From contig NC_079880.1 of the NCBI RefSeq assembly GCF_029227915.1, positions 32,543,501-32,607,500 of the forward strand: a DNA stretch of 64,000 bases, in the 5' to 3' direction. A program made the position numbers and the translations under genes. Numbering within the stretch: the first letter of the stretch is position 1; every line of letters begins with the position of its first letter. The stretch comes from Hydractinia symbiolongicarpus. Taxonomy: Eukaryota; Cnidaria; Hydrozoa; Anthoathecata; Hydractiniidae. The notes under the pieces are model-generated. The model had not been told where the DNA came from. It was given only the letters and a program-made list of their open reading frames with translations, and ran no database searches. Positions 9,430-20,473 of this stretch are shown piece by piece.

Positions 9430-11388
9430 TTATTTTCGCAAGTTCAACATTTCTTTTGATGACATCAGAGGTATAGTTTTTGGATAAGGAGATTCGACTT
9501 GAATCTCAGCTATTATTTCTTTAAGTACTTCTGGTTGACTGTCATTTTCATCTTCTGGTTTCGGTTTTATTTTCATAGAATAGCTTGACAAGAACTCAGC
9601 ATCACACATTTGTTCCAACATGGGGTATCTGCCTTTTTTAAATTCTAAATTTGGTCTATCCATGTATCTATCCAACATGTTTCGTTTAAAAATATCCGTA
9701 CTGTCTGGTGGTAAACTTAAAATTTCTTCTTCGTTACGACAAACCCTGTATCGCTTCTCAGGAATGTTACTATTTGCAAAAACTACAGCTGGAAATGTCT
9801 TTCGTAACCATATTTCTGGCATTATGGTAGCTACTGCTTCTTGAACTGACATTTCGCGATGATTTCGATACGCATTTGCAACTGACTTCATCTGTTCAAA
9901 TAATGAATCACCAGTTTCTAGTGCCTGCGATGCAGCTTTTTTCATTGCCTCTGAAGATTCATTTACAACTTTCGACAAATAAGCCGACATGTAAGAAACT
10001 GCTTTATAATAATCAAGAACAGGTTGAATGTCTATGTTAGCTTCCCATGCCTTCAAACCTTCAGTAAAATAATTATTGATAAAACAAGAATCTGGAAGCC
10101 TTTGGAAGTGAATTTGAAATCCTGTATCAGGTGAGATGCTTAGTGCGTTTCCATATTCTTTTTTTGTTATGGCTAAACTTTGAAGGATTTGTTCAATTGT
10201 ACCAGGTTGGTTATAATTCGGTTCATCTGGATGAAGAATAATATTGAATCTTGGATTCAAATTTGAATCTATGGAAGTTTTTATTTTTTCTAGTATAGCC
10301 TTTCTTTTTTTTAACTGTGTTTCTCTTTCTTTCTTTGAGAGGTTATCAGGTAAAGGCTCAGCAACAATTGTACGGTCTGTAAAAAACTTGCCGAAAGAGT
10401 ATCGACAATTCATGTTTTTATATTTACGACAAGATTTAGAATGAGAATGTGTTTGATATGTCGAAACTAGTTTGTAGAAATCTGGGTTGCTGTCTTTATT
10501 AGGAAGCTGACATTTAACTATGTTATCCACAAAGGCAATATATTCTTTTTTGTTATCGCTACTTAAAATTGGTGCATTGACAACCCATAATAAAGAGTGG
10601 ATGTGTGGGCTACCTCTAACCTGAAATTCAACTCTAATCGCGTAGTAGTTTACTTTACCTAATGGCCCGTTGACAACTATGGTTTTAAAAAATGTCTCAA
10701 CTCTGTATTGGAAATGTCTTTCTAGAAGAACTGGATTACTGTTAAGAATCTCTGTTCTTTGATAATAATTTAGATTTTCGATTTCTTCTTCAGATATGTC
10801 ATTACCTTTTAATTTAGTAATGATTTTAACCAGTTCATTCCATCTTAAGTCTGCACAGGACAAAGTCATAAAAAATGTTGGAAGTCCTAGCTGTTTTACC
10901 ATAGCCAAAACTTCAAAGAGAAATCGTTTCCAATATGCAGGAGTTTCTTTCAACGTGTTCATAAACGTGAAAGCGTCGTCACTGGCTATAAACGACTTAA
11001 CTCTTTCTTTAAAATTCGCAGACATCATTCCTGCTGTAAGACCATCTGCTTTAATATTTTGCATAGCGATGTTTATGCGACTATTTAAATTAAGATGTTG
11101 AGTCACTGCATGAGCAAAGAATATATGGTCAGTATCAGAGGCAAACTTCTGTCTATAGTTCAGTAATCTTTGGTTGAAATACTTGGTTGGGGAAAGTGGT
11201 ACTTGTCTTTTCGTGTGATATCCGAATTTACTTGTTGGAAATAGATAGGGGTGGGAAAGTTCTTCACAATGCTCATCAGAAATTATTGGTATGGGAAATT
11301 TGTTCTCTCCTGGAGCAATAACAATATTTCCATCATCAATTTGGTCATGTGGAATAGTTGGAACAAAAGACGTTTCTTGGCAAGGCAA
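9430..11388 (-). pseudogene. Helitron Rep (HUH endonuclease) domain
   Basis: 652-residue frame without an obvious start, because it is a continuation. Residues 38-60 (DEHCEELSHPYLFPTSKFG) begin the Helitron-like N-terminal domain. SPHIHSLLW (260-268) is the HUH metal-binding motif. YMSAYLSK (466-473) is the catalytic two-tyrosine motif YxxxYxxK. It is about 99.5 percent identical to 20596-22893. A 7-base deletion upstream (near 11440) puts it out of frame with its N-terminal region, so this copy cannot make the full protein. Confidence 0.85.
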
Positions 11389-11399
11389 GCGATATTCGT

Positions 11400-11906
11400 T
11401 TAACGGGTTTTCATTCTCTTCTTCGCTATTGTCCAGGTAATCTTGGATTTTACATCACCAATATTATTATTTGTTGTCGATTTTATTGCAAAATCAACGT
11501 TCATTTCATTTTCACTTTCCCCAGTTTCATGTTCAGATGTTAAATTAATCCAGGAAGGTGGTATGTTTGTAAGATTAATTTCAATATTTGAATAAAGAGG
11601 GTTAACCAGTTTCAGATAACAAAGAACTTCCCGAATAACATCTGGCCTTACGGATTCTAAATAAACGTTAGATTTGAAATTCAGTTTTTTCTTTAACGCA
11701 ACTTGCACTACACCATTATTATCCATTTCTCTTGGTAAGACATTGCTTATTTCATCGGCTTTTATTGGAACATTACATATTGCACCTTTTATTTTAGGAC
11801 ACTGACCTTTAGGCATTATGGCAATTCGTTTAAATAAAATCCTTTTAGATATAAAAATTTTTTTTAATCGTCGTAATGTGCTCATTGATTCTGGGAGATC
11901 AAACAT
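11400..11906 (-). pseudogene. Helitron N-terminal region preceding Rep
   Basis: 168 residues from ATG. LPESMSTLRRL, SKRILFKRIAIMPKGQCPK and IKGAICNVPIKADEISNVLP form the region that follows the Cys-rich segment in Helitron proteins. After GDVKSKI the frame fails because one of two AAGATT repeats (7 bases) is lost relative to 20940-20960. Its first 30 residues are duplicated at 4927-5012. Confidence 0.75.
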
Positions 11907-12094
11907 TTGGAGATTATTAGATACAGCCTGGGAAGGAATTTTTCCTTTTGTAAGTTTTGAATGGCATGTTGCACATATGTATTATGCTCTTCTGGAATGA
12001 CAGGATAATTGATGTGGCGAAAAAATTTAATTGACCGCTTATATGAAGAACGATTACATATGACACATATATAAAATGGCCCATTCCCAACACA
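11907..12094 (-). pseudogene. Cys-rich segment at the Helitron N-terminus (right copy)
   Basis: Mirror of 4739-4926, joining the repeat region to the Rep N-terminal region of the complete minus-strand element through one stop and one frameshift. Confidence 0.5.
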
Positions 12095-12694
12095 TTATTT
12101 AAATTGGTTTATTTTTTCATCAGAATCAGGCAGATTGTTAACACGCTTCCGTTTTGTTGCTTTACCTTCCCCTACATGGCGTTTTTTTGCAGTCTTTTGT
12201 GCCTGTTGGCCCTGCTCAGTTTCCCGATATTTACCTACGGACTCCCTTTGCTTCACTTGGCCCTGTTCCGTTTTTTTGTATTTACTTTTCGACTCTCTTA
12301 GCTTGGATCGACCATTTACTGTATTTTGATATTTGTCTATCGACTCTTTTATCTTAGCGTGTCCCTTTTCTGTTTTCTGATATTTGCCTATTGACTTTTT
12401 CACCTTAGCTTGCCCCTGTTCCGTCTTCCGATATTTGCTTATCGACTCGCTCAACTTAGCTTGGCCGTGTTCCGTTTTCTGATATTTGCCTATTGAATTT
12501 CTTTGTTTCACTCGGCCTCTCTCGGATTGACGGTACTTCCTGTTTTGTTCTAGTTTTCTTTTTCTGCGAATGTTAAGCATAATGTTACCAGTTATCTGTT
12601 CAGTTGTGAGTATTTTGAAATATTGAGTTTCCAGACACATTGCTTCGCCAGGGGTGACGTATATTTCGCGTATGTAGTTTTCAACATTTTGCAA
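12095..12694 (-). pseudogene. Helitron Lys/Tyr tandem-repeat region (right copy)
   Basis: Identical mirror of 4139-4738 with about eight basic 17-residue repeats, overlapping the protease ORF by about 100 bases in another frame. The terminal TAA separates it from the Cys-rich segment read in the same frame at 12094-11907. Confidence 0.6.
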
Positions 12695-13329
12695 TGAATA
12701 AACTTTAAAACGACTGACGCACCCTGTTCAGTTATTTGTCCTAAACTAGTTCGGCTATGAGGATCAAATAAATAAATTTGTGGGTGGTCCCAAACTATAG
12801 CAAAAATAACGCCGCTAATAATGCCCAGCATTCCTTGCCCTTTATCGGATTCAGATGAATTATGAAAAGTGCGTAATGAAGTGCTATCGTCTGTAATAAT
12901 ATGAGAAACATTTTCTAAACTTTGTATTTGTATGACCTCATTTTCAAGAAGTAAACTATTTGGGAGCTCACTTGCGCTTAAGTACTGGTTTGTGTATCCT
13001 AGGTTTGTGTACCACTTTGTTCCTTCGTAAAGGATATGATCAAGATCACCTGGATTCCAAAAAGAAACTTTTTTAAGAGCCGACCAAACGATCGCAAACA
13101 GGGAATTACACATACATTGTGTACCAGTAAAATTTCCAAGCCTAACATCCCCTTGATGAAAAGATCTCTGTGCCGACTTTAGAATAGTGCAAGGCCCGGG
13201 ATTAGTTTCAACATCAACAGAAAGTAAAAGTACCATACGGCGACAGCTTTTATATGCGGGGTTCATAATAGCGGTGGTAACGTGTGATCGAGAAAAAAAA
13301 ATCTTAAAAGCTAGAGAAACCTCTGTCAT
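12592..13329 (-). pseudogene. Helitron leader with 2A peptide and cysteine protease domain (right copy)
   Basis: Mirror of 3504-4241, 245 residues with one substitution (Gln156 to His). The 2A motif lies at 13192-13215. This copy is the start of the complete minus-strand Helitron. The same frameshift before the repeat region is present here, so it predates the palindrome or was homogenised between the arms. The catalytic Cys and the Asp-Pro-His segment are intact. Confidence 0.6.
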
Positions 13330-14187
13330 TTTGTAATTTTACCAATAAATTTACTACTAAATTCACCGATAAGTTCATTATTAAGTCCACCAATAATTTC
13401 ACTATTAATTCACTATTAAGTTAACCGATAAGTAAATTCAAGTTCAAGGTTCAGTAAGTTCAATTAATTCTGAATATCCGAATGTTCTGAATAACTAGCT
13501 TTTATACTCTGTCGAGTTTCTTCTCTGTTATACTCTGCCGAGTCACGGTTGTCGAACCTAAAAAAAGAAAAGAAATTCACTGTAATTTTTTGTTTCAGTA
13601 GCAAAAATTAACAAACTTATGTCTGCTAAGATACCAATACCTCACAAAATTAAGTTAAAAAGTATGTGACGCTATATAATTTTAATTGAAACATACAATT
13701 AAAACGGCTTACCTCCCACTCCTAAATAAATTATAACCTGAAAATCGCTTATAAAATACTAGCTGTTAACCTGTTGTAATCCACAAGTTTGCTAGATTAG
13801 CTGGTTGTATACACGTTTTTTTTCCTATTTTTGACCTGCTTCAATTTTACTAGCAAAATGCTTCTAGGCCGAAACTGTCTTACTTTTTATTCTTCTCTTT
13901 TCTTTGTTTTAAAACACTATTTTCGTTGAGAAAAAAAGACTGTTATTTTTAGAATAAATTTTTCAGGATGTAACTTCAGTAAAAAAATTGTGTTGCTTCT
14001 TGACCTGTAATTGAAAATACGCAGGGTTTTTTTCAATATAAGAAATTTTTAAAAATCTTAAAAATGTTAAGAAATGCCCAGCCTCAGTATGACAGGATTT
14101 AATTCCTGGAGACCTTCATATTTACATTTTTATATAGTTATTTAATCGTTATTAATCGTTATTATAGTTATTAAGTTATTTAATTTA
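13330..14187 (-). promoter_or_regulatory. Leader region of the right-arm Helitron copy
   Basis: Mirror of 2646-3503. Non-coding, AT-rich, with degenerate short repeats just upstream of the first ATG at 13329. Confidence 0.35.
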
Positions 14188-14728
14188 ATGCTATATCGTT
14201 TATGTGTGGAAAAATCCATGGGGTCACCTGTCCTTTATATATTACATTTCATTTCGCTTGTAGTTTTACACAAGTCCCTTTTAGTCGACAAACAGACAAA
14301 ATACGTCTAGTATCAATAAAAAACTAATTGTTAACCCTGAAAAAATTCATGGGGTCGTCCGTCTTTTATATAACACATTTCATTTTGTGCGTGATTTTAC
14401 ACAAGATGCTTTTGGCAGACAAACAGACAAAATATGGCTATTATTATTATAGAGTATAGACTCCTATACATACAAAAGGGTGTCCAGCGAACAGACAAAA
14501 TATGGCTATTAATAATATATAATAATCGTTTACCAATGGAAAAATTCACAGGGTTGCCCATAATGTATCGCATTACATTTTGTGTGGTTTTACACAAGAC
14601 GCTTTTGGCAGACAAACAGACAAAATACGAACTGACAAACAAACAAAACATGGCTAACTAATAGTTTACCCATGGCGAAATCCATAGGGTCACCCTACCT
14701 TTATATATCGCATTTCATTGTATAAAAA
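14188..14728 (-). repeat. Minisatellite, right-arm copy
   Basis: Mirror of 2105-2645, with the same four diverged direct units read on the minus strand. Confidence 0.75.
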
Positions 14729-15207
14729 CCATACATTTACGTTAGGTACACACGTTAAGGGGCTTTTTTTGTCCCTGTTAGCAGTATATTGCAGTTAGGA
14801 TTCAGACGACCTCCCTCCCCCTCTTTAGCGGATTTCCGTCCGTGAAATACACGACGATATACCACAAACAGGGCCCAAAAATTTTTTCAGCAGCCCCTTA
14901 ACCAACGAGGGTGTTAATAAGCTGCATATGCCGTAAAAAGTGCAAGTGTTTTCGAGCAAGTTTGGTGTTTTGAAAAAAAACTCAAGTATTTGCCTGACAA
15001 AAACCTGTATAGACCCGAATAATGCTCCAAAAAGGGACACTAATAATGATTCACAAAATTAAATAATAAACTTATATAATATAATGGTAGTGAAGTTCTT
15101 AAAAGAACTGTTTTCGATAGTTTTCAATAAAATTTACTTGATAAAAAACTTATATATTAACTTTATTAACTTCTTTATCTTCAAGTGCCTTCTTTCAACT
15201 ATCGACT

Positions 15208-15566
15208 GCATGAACGAGATCGATAGATAGATGTGCATATTTTACATGGCTAGCCTCACAAATATCGAGGGATATACCCTGTCTATTATTTCCAGGAGGG
15301 GCCATGGCGTAGATGGAGAGTCCTAGAGTATTTAACGCTCATTTTGAGCTACGCAGGCCCAATTAGAGCCCGCGCTCTACTAGACAACTCCCGGCAACAT
15401 CCAACGGCCCACACAGTGTGCCATCTTCCCAATTTCCCTCACATGGCTTGGGTTAACCCGGGGCTATGGTAACATTCACTCGCCCATGTTGAATCGCCGT
15501 CAAGAGGAATCGAACCCCGGTCTCCCGCACAGAGTACGAGAGCTATAACCACTAATCTACGGCGCC
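15208..15566 (-). mobile_element. tRNA-derived SINE, right-arm copy
   Basis: Mirror of 1267-1625, with the tRNA-like head at 15494-15565 on the minus strand. One transition (near 15280, partner 1553) distinguishes the two copies. Confidence 0.7.
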
Positions 15567-16132
15567 GAGGTTGCCGACTTGCCGGAAACGCCGCCTGTTA
15601 GTCGAGTTCTGGCAATTTAATAAAAACTTGAAATTTCGCCTGGAGAAACCCGAGATCAACCCGAAACAACATTTTTAAAACATTTATTACCATGTATAAT
15701 TTATTCTTTTAATGTTGAGGAATGGTAGTGGAAGACTGTTTTCCATATCATTTATTTTGTAAATAGCTGTAATAAAATCCAACAAATAATAAACTGTAAG
15801 TACGACGACAAAATAGCAGCTCCCTTCTTCTCGTAAGAATTTAAATGAGAACCAAGGAGCTTGCCCGCGTAGAATTTCAGGCGGTTTCAGACAGACCCAG
15901 GCTTGTTAGGCCGGTTACAGACGAAAACCCCAAAACGAACGCCTGTGGCCGCCCTGACATACACAGCGTTTTCGGTGAGTCGGCACCCTTGTCTGCATGT
16001 TACAAGAAATTGCACTTCAGGAATGGTCCGGGCGAGTTCGTGAAAGTGCAGACGGTTTCGGGCCAATTTAATTCGAAAATTTCTCAAATTCGCCTCCACA
16101 TATGCGGGCGTTTGCGGCTTATCGGCAACCTC
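15567..16132. mobile_element. Probable MITE, right-arm copy
   Basis: Mirror image of the 701-1266 element within the palindrome, with the same 29-base imperfect terminal repeats. It was duplicated with the arm rather than inserted independently. Confidence 0.45.
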
Positions 16133-16896
16133 TCAGCAAAATTTTTCTTAGGATCTAGAGTGAGGCTCAAAATCTTAAATTTTTTTCCTTGGCACTAACT
16201 ATGGCAGCACCTCACAGAAACCCTAAACTAAGTTCACCCAATCTCCCATTTTACAGGATTCCAGTGTTGGAAGGTATGTAATTAGCAAAAGTGGTACATA
16301 TATAGCTAGCTAGCTATACTTTATTTTTTCCCAGTCAGCATACATCATGATGGCATGGCATAACTTTGTAAATATTTAAAGATTTATATATTTAGCCTAG
16401 ATACTTAAAATACTATTCCCTGTTAAGTTAGAAAAATACTGTAGCTACAAGGAAGTTTTAAATTAAAATATTAATTACCTATAATTCAGTTCAACACCAC
16501 CAAAATTTAAAATTTCTTCAATGTTAGCTAGCTAGCTAGCTATTTGGAATGTTCTAGGTGATACCTAGCTCAACTTTTCGGTATGTTCGGTTGGTTCTGG
16601 AACGTTTAACAGACAATTCAATATTAATACGTATTTTTTCGTCGTTTTTTTTAATGCAGATATAGCAGTTCTACTCTTTCACCAGCAAAAAAATTGGCTT
16701 TCTGGCTACCTAAAAAATTGCGACTTTGGGACGGGTCAAAAATGTTAATACTGTATTGTCATTGGTTGAAAACTATTAGCCTGTAAACTATGCAATGAAC
16801 TGAAAAAGTACAAAGTATACACACCCGCCGCTTCCAGGCTCTGTGCTGTTTCTATATATCTATATATATCTCATCTTCCATCCGGCGATTTTAAAG
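16133..16896. other. Outer end of the right arm and short junction
   Basis: 16133-16832 mirrors the left end and has no gene. 16833-16896 is unique sequence with a TATATC run, next to the poly(T) tract of the following retrotransposon. Confidence 0.5.
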
Positions 16897-17037
16897 ATTT
16901 TTTTTTTTTTTTGACATTTACATACATTTGCCACAAATAAAAAAATAAACTTACAACAACACAAAAATAAGATAAAAAGTTATTAACAATTTACAGGTCA
17001 ACATGGTTTCACTTAATAATTAACAACGCTTGATTAT

Positions 17038-17430
17038 TCAAGATCGAATGAGTGATACAACATTTCCGAGTTCCATATCTGTCAGCTGGTGGTCCCGAGC
17101 GAAGGATCTGCAACCTCTCAGGCAAAGTAGTGTTGATCGCAGCAGACTGAAGGAAATTTTAGTTCTAATAAACTTGGGGGCTTCTGCGAATCTGATGTTT
17201 CTTTTTTCCGAAATCATTTCAGACAGTCTCTGATAAAATCGTTTACACTCTCTTCCCATGCCACCGTTTGTTGCAAAAACAAGGGGAGTTAATGTTCCAT
17301 TTTCTACTTGCATAACTCTTTCGTTGTATCCTCTCTTCTTCTCTTCTTCGTTTTTCTTGAAGCATTTGTCAAGAGAAAGACCCTTGTATCTCAGAGCGTT
17401 GAGGTCAAAGACCCGTACATCTAAAAATAC
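17038..17430 (-). pseudogene. C-terminal end of the REL-type element protein
   Basis: The frame opens with QRVFLDVRVFDLNALRYKG, the last acidic strand of the nuclease core. It continues through YNERVMQVENGTLTPLVF, GGMGRECKRFYQRL and LLRSTLLCLRGCRS, a tail I recognise from this cnidarian element family, and stops at 17038. About 130 bases of 3' untranslated sequence lead to the poly(A) tract. Confidence 0.6.
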
Positions 17431-17672
17431 TCGTTGACCAGGGGTCCAAAACCGACTGCGCTGATGTCTAATCGTGCTTCCTGTGATAAAATACCGTTTT
17501 GATGGATTCTTTCACTGCTTAAACGTAACAGCAATGGTTCCTTTCTCACTTCTTTACATACTTCCTTCAGTAACTTCCCTGTAATATCTCGTATCTCATT
17601 GTGTCGTAAAGAGACGTAGCCACCTTTCTTGCATGATAACGCATGTGTAACATTAAATTTGCTTCCACACAC
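17421..17672 (-). pseudogene. CCHC/RHN part of the restriction-like endonuclease
   Basis: MCGSKFNVTHALSCKKGG, then RHNEIRDITGKLL, EVRKEPLLL and QEARLDISAVGF. The C..C..H..C knuckle, the RHN triad, the Glu-Pro and the R-x-D match the restriction-like endonuclease behind the RT in early-branching non-LTR elements. A frameshift near 17430 separates it from the FLDVRVFD strand that should complete the nuclease core. Confidence 0.6.
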
Positions 17673-17708
17673 GCATTCTGATGGAAGTTTCGGGATTGTC
17701 CAATCGTA

Positions 17709-19318
17709 TCACAAACGTAGAGCGTCAAAAAACTGCTCCTTGTTCAGATCATAGTTTAGCTCTTTAATTGGTAAAGTTGTAAGCCAATTTGATACACCAC
17801 ACTCCATATTTGACTCGTTCAATCGTGCAGCTTCAGGTGTCATACGTAATTGTAGATTTTTCAATTTTTCCAGATTCTGTTGTCTCCGGTTGTTTTTCAC
17901 TGCCTTCAATGATACTATTTCTTCATCAACAACATTTTCACGAAGAATTACGTTCTTCAAAGAAGCAGTTATGCTTTCTGAGTTTCGTAGCTCTGTGGGC
18001 GCTCGTTCAATGGGATTGATAATTCCCAAACCACCAAGTCGAGGAGGCAAAGACAGGAGTGTGCGTTCATCGTCGTTCACAATGTGCCCGCCAGTAATAG
18101 CAGGTAGCAATCGATGTCGTATGATTTCTTCAAGTGGATTCAGATACTTCTCAATCCCAGGTATTGTTCTGAGGAAGAATGAAAATTTGTGTTGATAACC
18201 ACTTGTATAACAGGGATAAGCAGCTTGTGGCTGTGATAGCGCAATATCTGAAAGTAAAGATATCTCCTTTACCCAGATTGTTACCATTTTTTCACAGTAC
18301 TCCTTCCTGAAGCTGTCACTTTCGATCGAGGCGCCAAGATGTCTTTCACCATCAGTACATATCTGGATATTCGTGCCCTCAAAAGTCGCTTTCGCCAGTT
18401 GTTCGTGTCCTGGTTTTACAATTAGCCAAGATTTGTAAGGTTGTGGATTGTAACCGAACAATGGTCCAATTTGCATCAATCTATCCCACCAAACTTTCAA
18501 GTTTCTACATTTTCCACCTGCACTAACGTCATCAGCGAAAGCAGCAACAGTAGTCTCAAATATTCCGTCAGCCATCAGATTAAGTAGGGGTGTTAGACCA
18601 ATTGCGTATATTGCCATCCCTAGCGGATCACCCTGCGTAGTACCCTCCTCGGATCTTATTTCTTTACCTCCAATGATGAAAAGCCTCGCATGAAATCTAT
18701 AGAAATTGATGACATAACATGCAATAGTCGGGCAAACAATCTTGACGTTGTGCAGGAGTGCTTCTCTGTTGATACTATTGAAGGCATTTGCTGCATCAAC
18801 AAGTAAAACAGCCTCTGTTTCTTCACTGTCAAATACCTCCCTCATCGCGTGGATTGCCGCTTCACTGCTAGACTTCTGACCCGAGCACATCTGAATTTCC
18901 GCACTTGATTTAAGGACGTCTTTCTGAAGAACTGCCATCATTACCTTGCCACATATTCTTCGCAAGACTTCTCCAACACCAATTGGTCTTACTCCAGGTT
19001 TTTTGTCTAGAGGTACGAGTTCGCAAGCAGTAAATGCTTCAAGCGATTGATCTTCAACATTTTCCATACGTAACTTCTTTATAACGTTGGCTATAGCTCT
19101 TCTTAAATCCAAACCGCATTCACCGAAAACCTTTGAAGTTAAAGGCTTTCTCCATCCATCTGCGTCCATCCCAGAAGGTCCGGAGCCTCCTTTTGTTACT
19201 TGAGTTGCTTTCAATACGTACGTGTCATCAATGACGTCATATACAGTCGGATTAACCGTTGATAACGGTCCTTGCAATATAACGTCTTCCTTCGCTTGTT
19301 CGCCTGGTAAATTGAGCT
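17709..19318 (-). pseudogene. Reverse transcriptase of the REL-type non-LTR element
   Basis: From the first in-frame TTG at 19277 it has 522 residues; the open frame extends to about 19318. RT motifs: a GPSGMDADGWR segment (33-43), VPLDKKPGVRPIGVGEVLRRI (88-108), VDAANAFNSIN (160-170, first catalytic Asp), EGTTQGDPLGMA (211-222) and AAFADDVSAGG (245-255, catalytic FADD). The catalytic residues are intact. The protein lacks its N-terminus and is separated from its endonuclease by a stop/frameshift near 17700. No ATG context supports independent translation. Confidence 0.75.
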
Positions 19319-19320
19319 AG

Positions 19321-19602
19321 TGTAGGGAGGTAATGAAAGTACAGTTGCACTCTTCTACAGTCAAACCCCCTCATTAAAAAACGCTGCTTTTAGACCCCTA
19401 AAAAATCTGTGACGTCACAGATTTCATCATGCCTCAAATGAGTAAACACGCCACGTGACATCATCAAAAATGACGGCACTCGACAAAACTGCTGACATCA
19501 ACAAACGCGCATGCGCAAATCTTTTCGAGTAGAAAGGGAAATGCCCTACTCAAATTGCGACCGCTGTTAGTTGAAGTTTGAATGTACTTATAATAAAAAG
19601 AA
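19321..19602 (+). promoter_or_regulatory. Upstream region of the compact ORF cluster, with a 22-base CRE palindrome
   Basis: A perfect palindrome spans 19403-19424. Its core TGACGTCA (19410-19417) is the full CREB/ATF site, flanked by AAATCTG and CAGATTT. It lies about 180 bases upstream of the ATG at 19603 and may be a promoter element or a remnant element end. A second GTGACATCA-like site stands near 19455. Confidence 0.45.
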
Positions 19603-20274
19603 ATGAGTTGGTTCAAGAATGCAATCACCAAGCTATACAGCGCTGTCTCAGCGCCAGTAGCAGCAATTTGCGATGCTCTTGCGGATCGAGTGCAGAGCGT
19701 GCGAGACACTGTCACTTCTTATTATAACAGGGCGAGGGAGCAAATTGCTGGAAGGACAACGCTGCACGACGAAATCGAAACCGAAGCGCGAGAGGACTTT
19801 TACGATGCTGGAGACGTACAAGACGAATACAGCGGAGTCGAAGACATCAAACACATGTTCCCACAAGAGAAAAACCGATCCGAAGGCGTCGAGGATGTTC
19901 AGCAATTATTTGATAAGAATGACATTTACCAGATAGAAGACGGCAACCAGGTCTTCAAGATTGATACACCGACAGCGACGCACAACATCAGACTGTTGAC
20001 AGAAGGGGTGCAGAGCGGCAGCTTATTCGGTTTTGCGCAGGTCGACATCGAAGTGCCGAAAAAGCTGCATGAAAAGTTTAGCGAGATGGCTCCGTTGTTT
20101 GTTGTGAAAGAGCTACCATCTACCTACATTCCGAAGCTGCTCGGGGTCTTGAAGGCGGACAAGATCACGCTTTACACGCCAATTCTTAAGTGGTACCTGG
20201 ATTATGGGTTGAAGGTGACAGCGTTTCACCAGTTTTTTGGAGATTATATAATAAATGCGAGAAATCTGCGATGA
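19603..20274 (+). CDS. Protein with a fragment resembling type-B DNA polymerase, from a polymerase-bearing mobile element
   Basis: ATG-initiated, 223 residues. The N-terminal segment ADRVQSVRDTVTSYYNRARE is one I recognise from large cnidarian proteins that carry a DNA_pol_B_2-type polymerase. Residues 138-206 (GSLFGFAQVDIEVP, EKFSEMAPLF, ITLYTPILKWYLDYGLKVT) match a conserved block inside such polymerases. The catalytic motifs are absent, so the ORF looks like a shortened fusion of the two ends. It overlaps the next ORF by 20 bases. Polinton-like or related protein-primed elements are the most likely source; this is inference. Confidence 0.5.
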   Translation: MSWFKNAITKLYSAVSAPVAAICDALADRVQSVRDTVTSYYNRAREQIAGRTTLHDEIETEAREDFYDAGDVQDEYSGVEDIKHMFPQEKNRSEGVEDVQQLFDKNDIYQIEDGNQVFKIDTPTATHNIRLLTEGVQSGSLFGFAQVDIEVPKKLHEKFSEMAPLFVVKELPSTYIPKLLGVLKADKITLYTPILKWYLDYGLKVTAFHQFFGDYIINARNLR

Positions 20275-20473
20275 CTGTCAAAGAACTCTAGATGCCTACG
20301 ATAGGTGTGGTAGATGTCAAAGACGTCTGCGCGTGGGAGAGAAGGTGCTTTGTTGGTACTGCTACCAAGACTACGTCACCTACAATGGTGGCCACTGCCC
20401 TTGTGAAACTTTTTTGTCCATGAGGCAAAGCAGGTTAGACCCAAAAATATACAAAATAAATGGCAACGTTTAA
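20255..20473 (+). CDS. Small Cys-rich zinc-ribbon-like protein
   Basis: 72 residues from ATG at 20255. CDDC, CGRC, CWYC and CPC pairs make up eight or nine Cys in 50 residues, suggesting two zinc ribbons. I do not recognise the family. The start overlaps the preceding ORF by 20 bases and its end overlaps the next ATG by 14, a virus-like packing that is unusual for a host gene. Confidence 0.5.
   Translation: MREICDDCQRTLDAYDRCGRCQRRLRVGEKVLCWYCYQDYVTYNGGHCPCETFLSMRQSRLDPKIYKINGNV

Larger units (their letters stand above)
6960..13560 (-). mobile_element. Complete but inactivated Helitron-like (Helentron-type) element
   Basis: In order on the minus strand: 2A leader and cysteine protease (13329-12592), Lys/Tyr repeats (12694-12095), Cys-rich segment, N-terminal region (11906-11400), Rep (11388-9430), linker (9429-9127), Pif1-like helicase and AP-type endonuclease (9128-7059). 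An endonuclease behind the helicase is typical of the Helentron/Helitron2 branch. Lesions are at least two in-frame stops, four or five frameshifts, a 7-base deletion near 11440 and an apparent helicase deletion. Both ends are approximate. Confidence 0.75.
11821..16832 (-). repeat. Right arm of the 16.8 kb palindrome
   Basis: Mirror of 1-5012. The inner boundary falls inside the Helitron N-terminal coding region at codons for RIAI. Here the reading continues into the normal Helitron sequence (MPKGQ...), so this arm is the ancestral context and the left arm is the rearranged copy. The outer boundary is undefined because the partner of 16833 lies outside the window. It is followed by a short TATATC-type run and then the poly(T) of a retrotransposon. 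Confidence 0.95.
16897..19320 (-). mobile_element. 5'-truncated non-LTR retrotransposon with a restriction-like endonuclease
   Basis: The poly(T) at 16897-16911 is the poly(A) tail of a minus-strand insertion. Coding runs from about 19318 to 17038 in three pieces: reverse transcriptase, CCHC/RHN plus endonuclease core, and C-terminal tail. The coding begins after a TAG near 19318, without an ATG and in mid-protein, consistent with 5' truncation during target-primed reverse transcription. I did not find a target-site duplication. Confidence 0.75.

Noticed and set aside
1-16832. Interpreting the palindrome as one transposon with 5 kb terminal inverted repeats
   Set aside because: The arm boundary cuts the Helitron coding sequence and the spacer joins unrelated elements; the arms contain independent SINE and MITE copies. 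A rearrangement explains this better.
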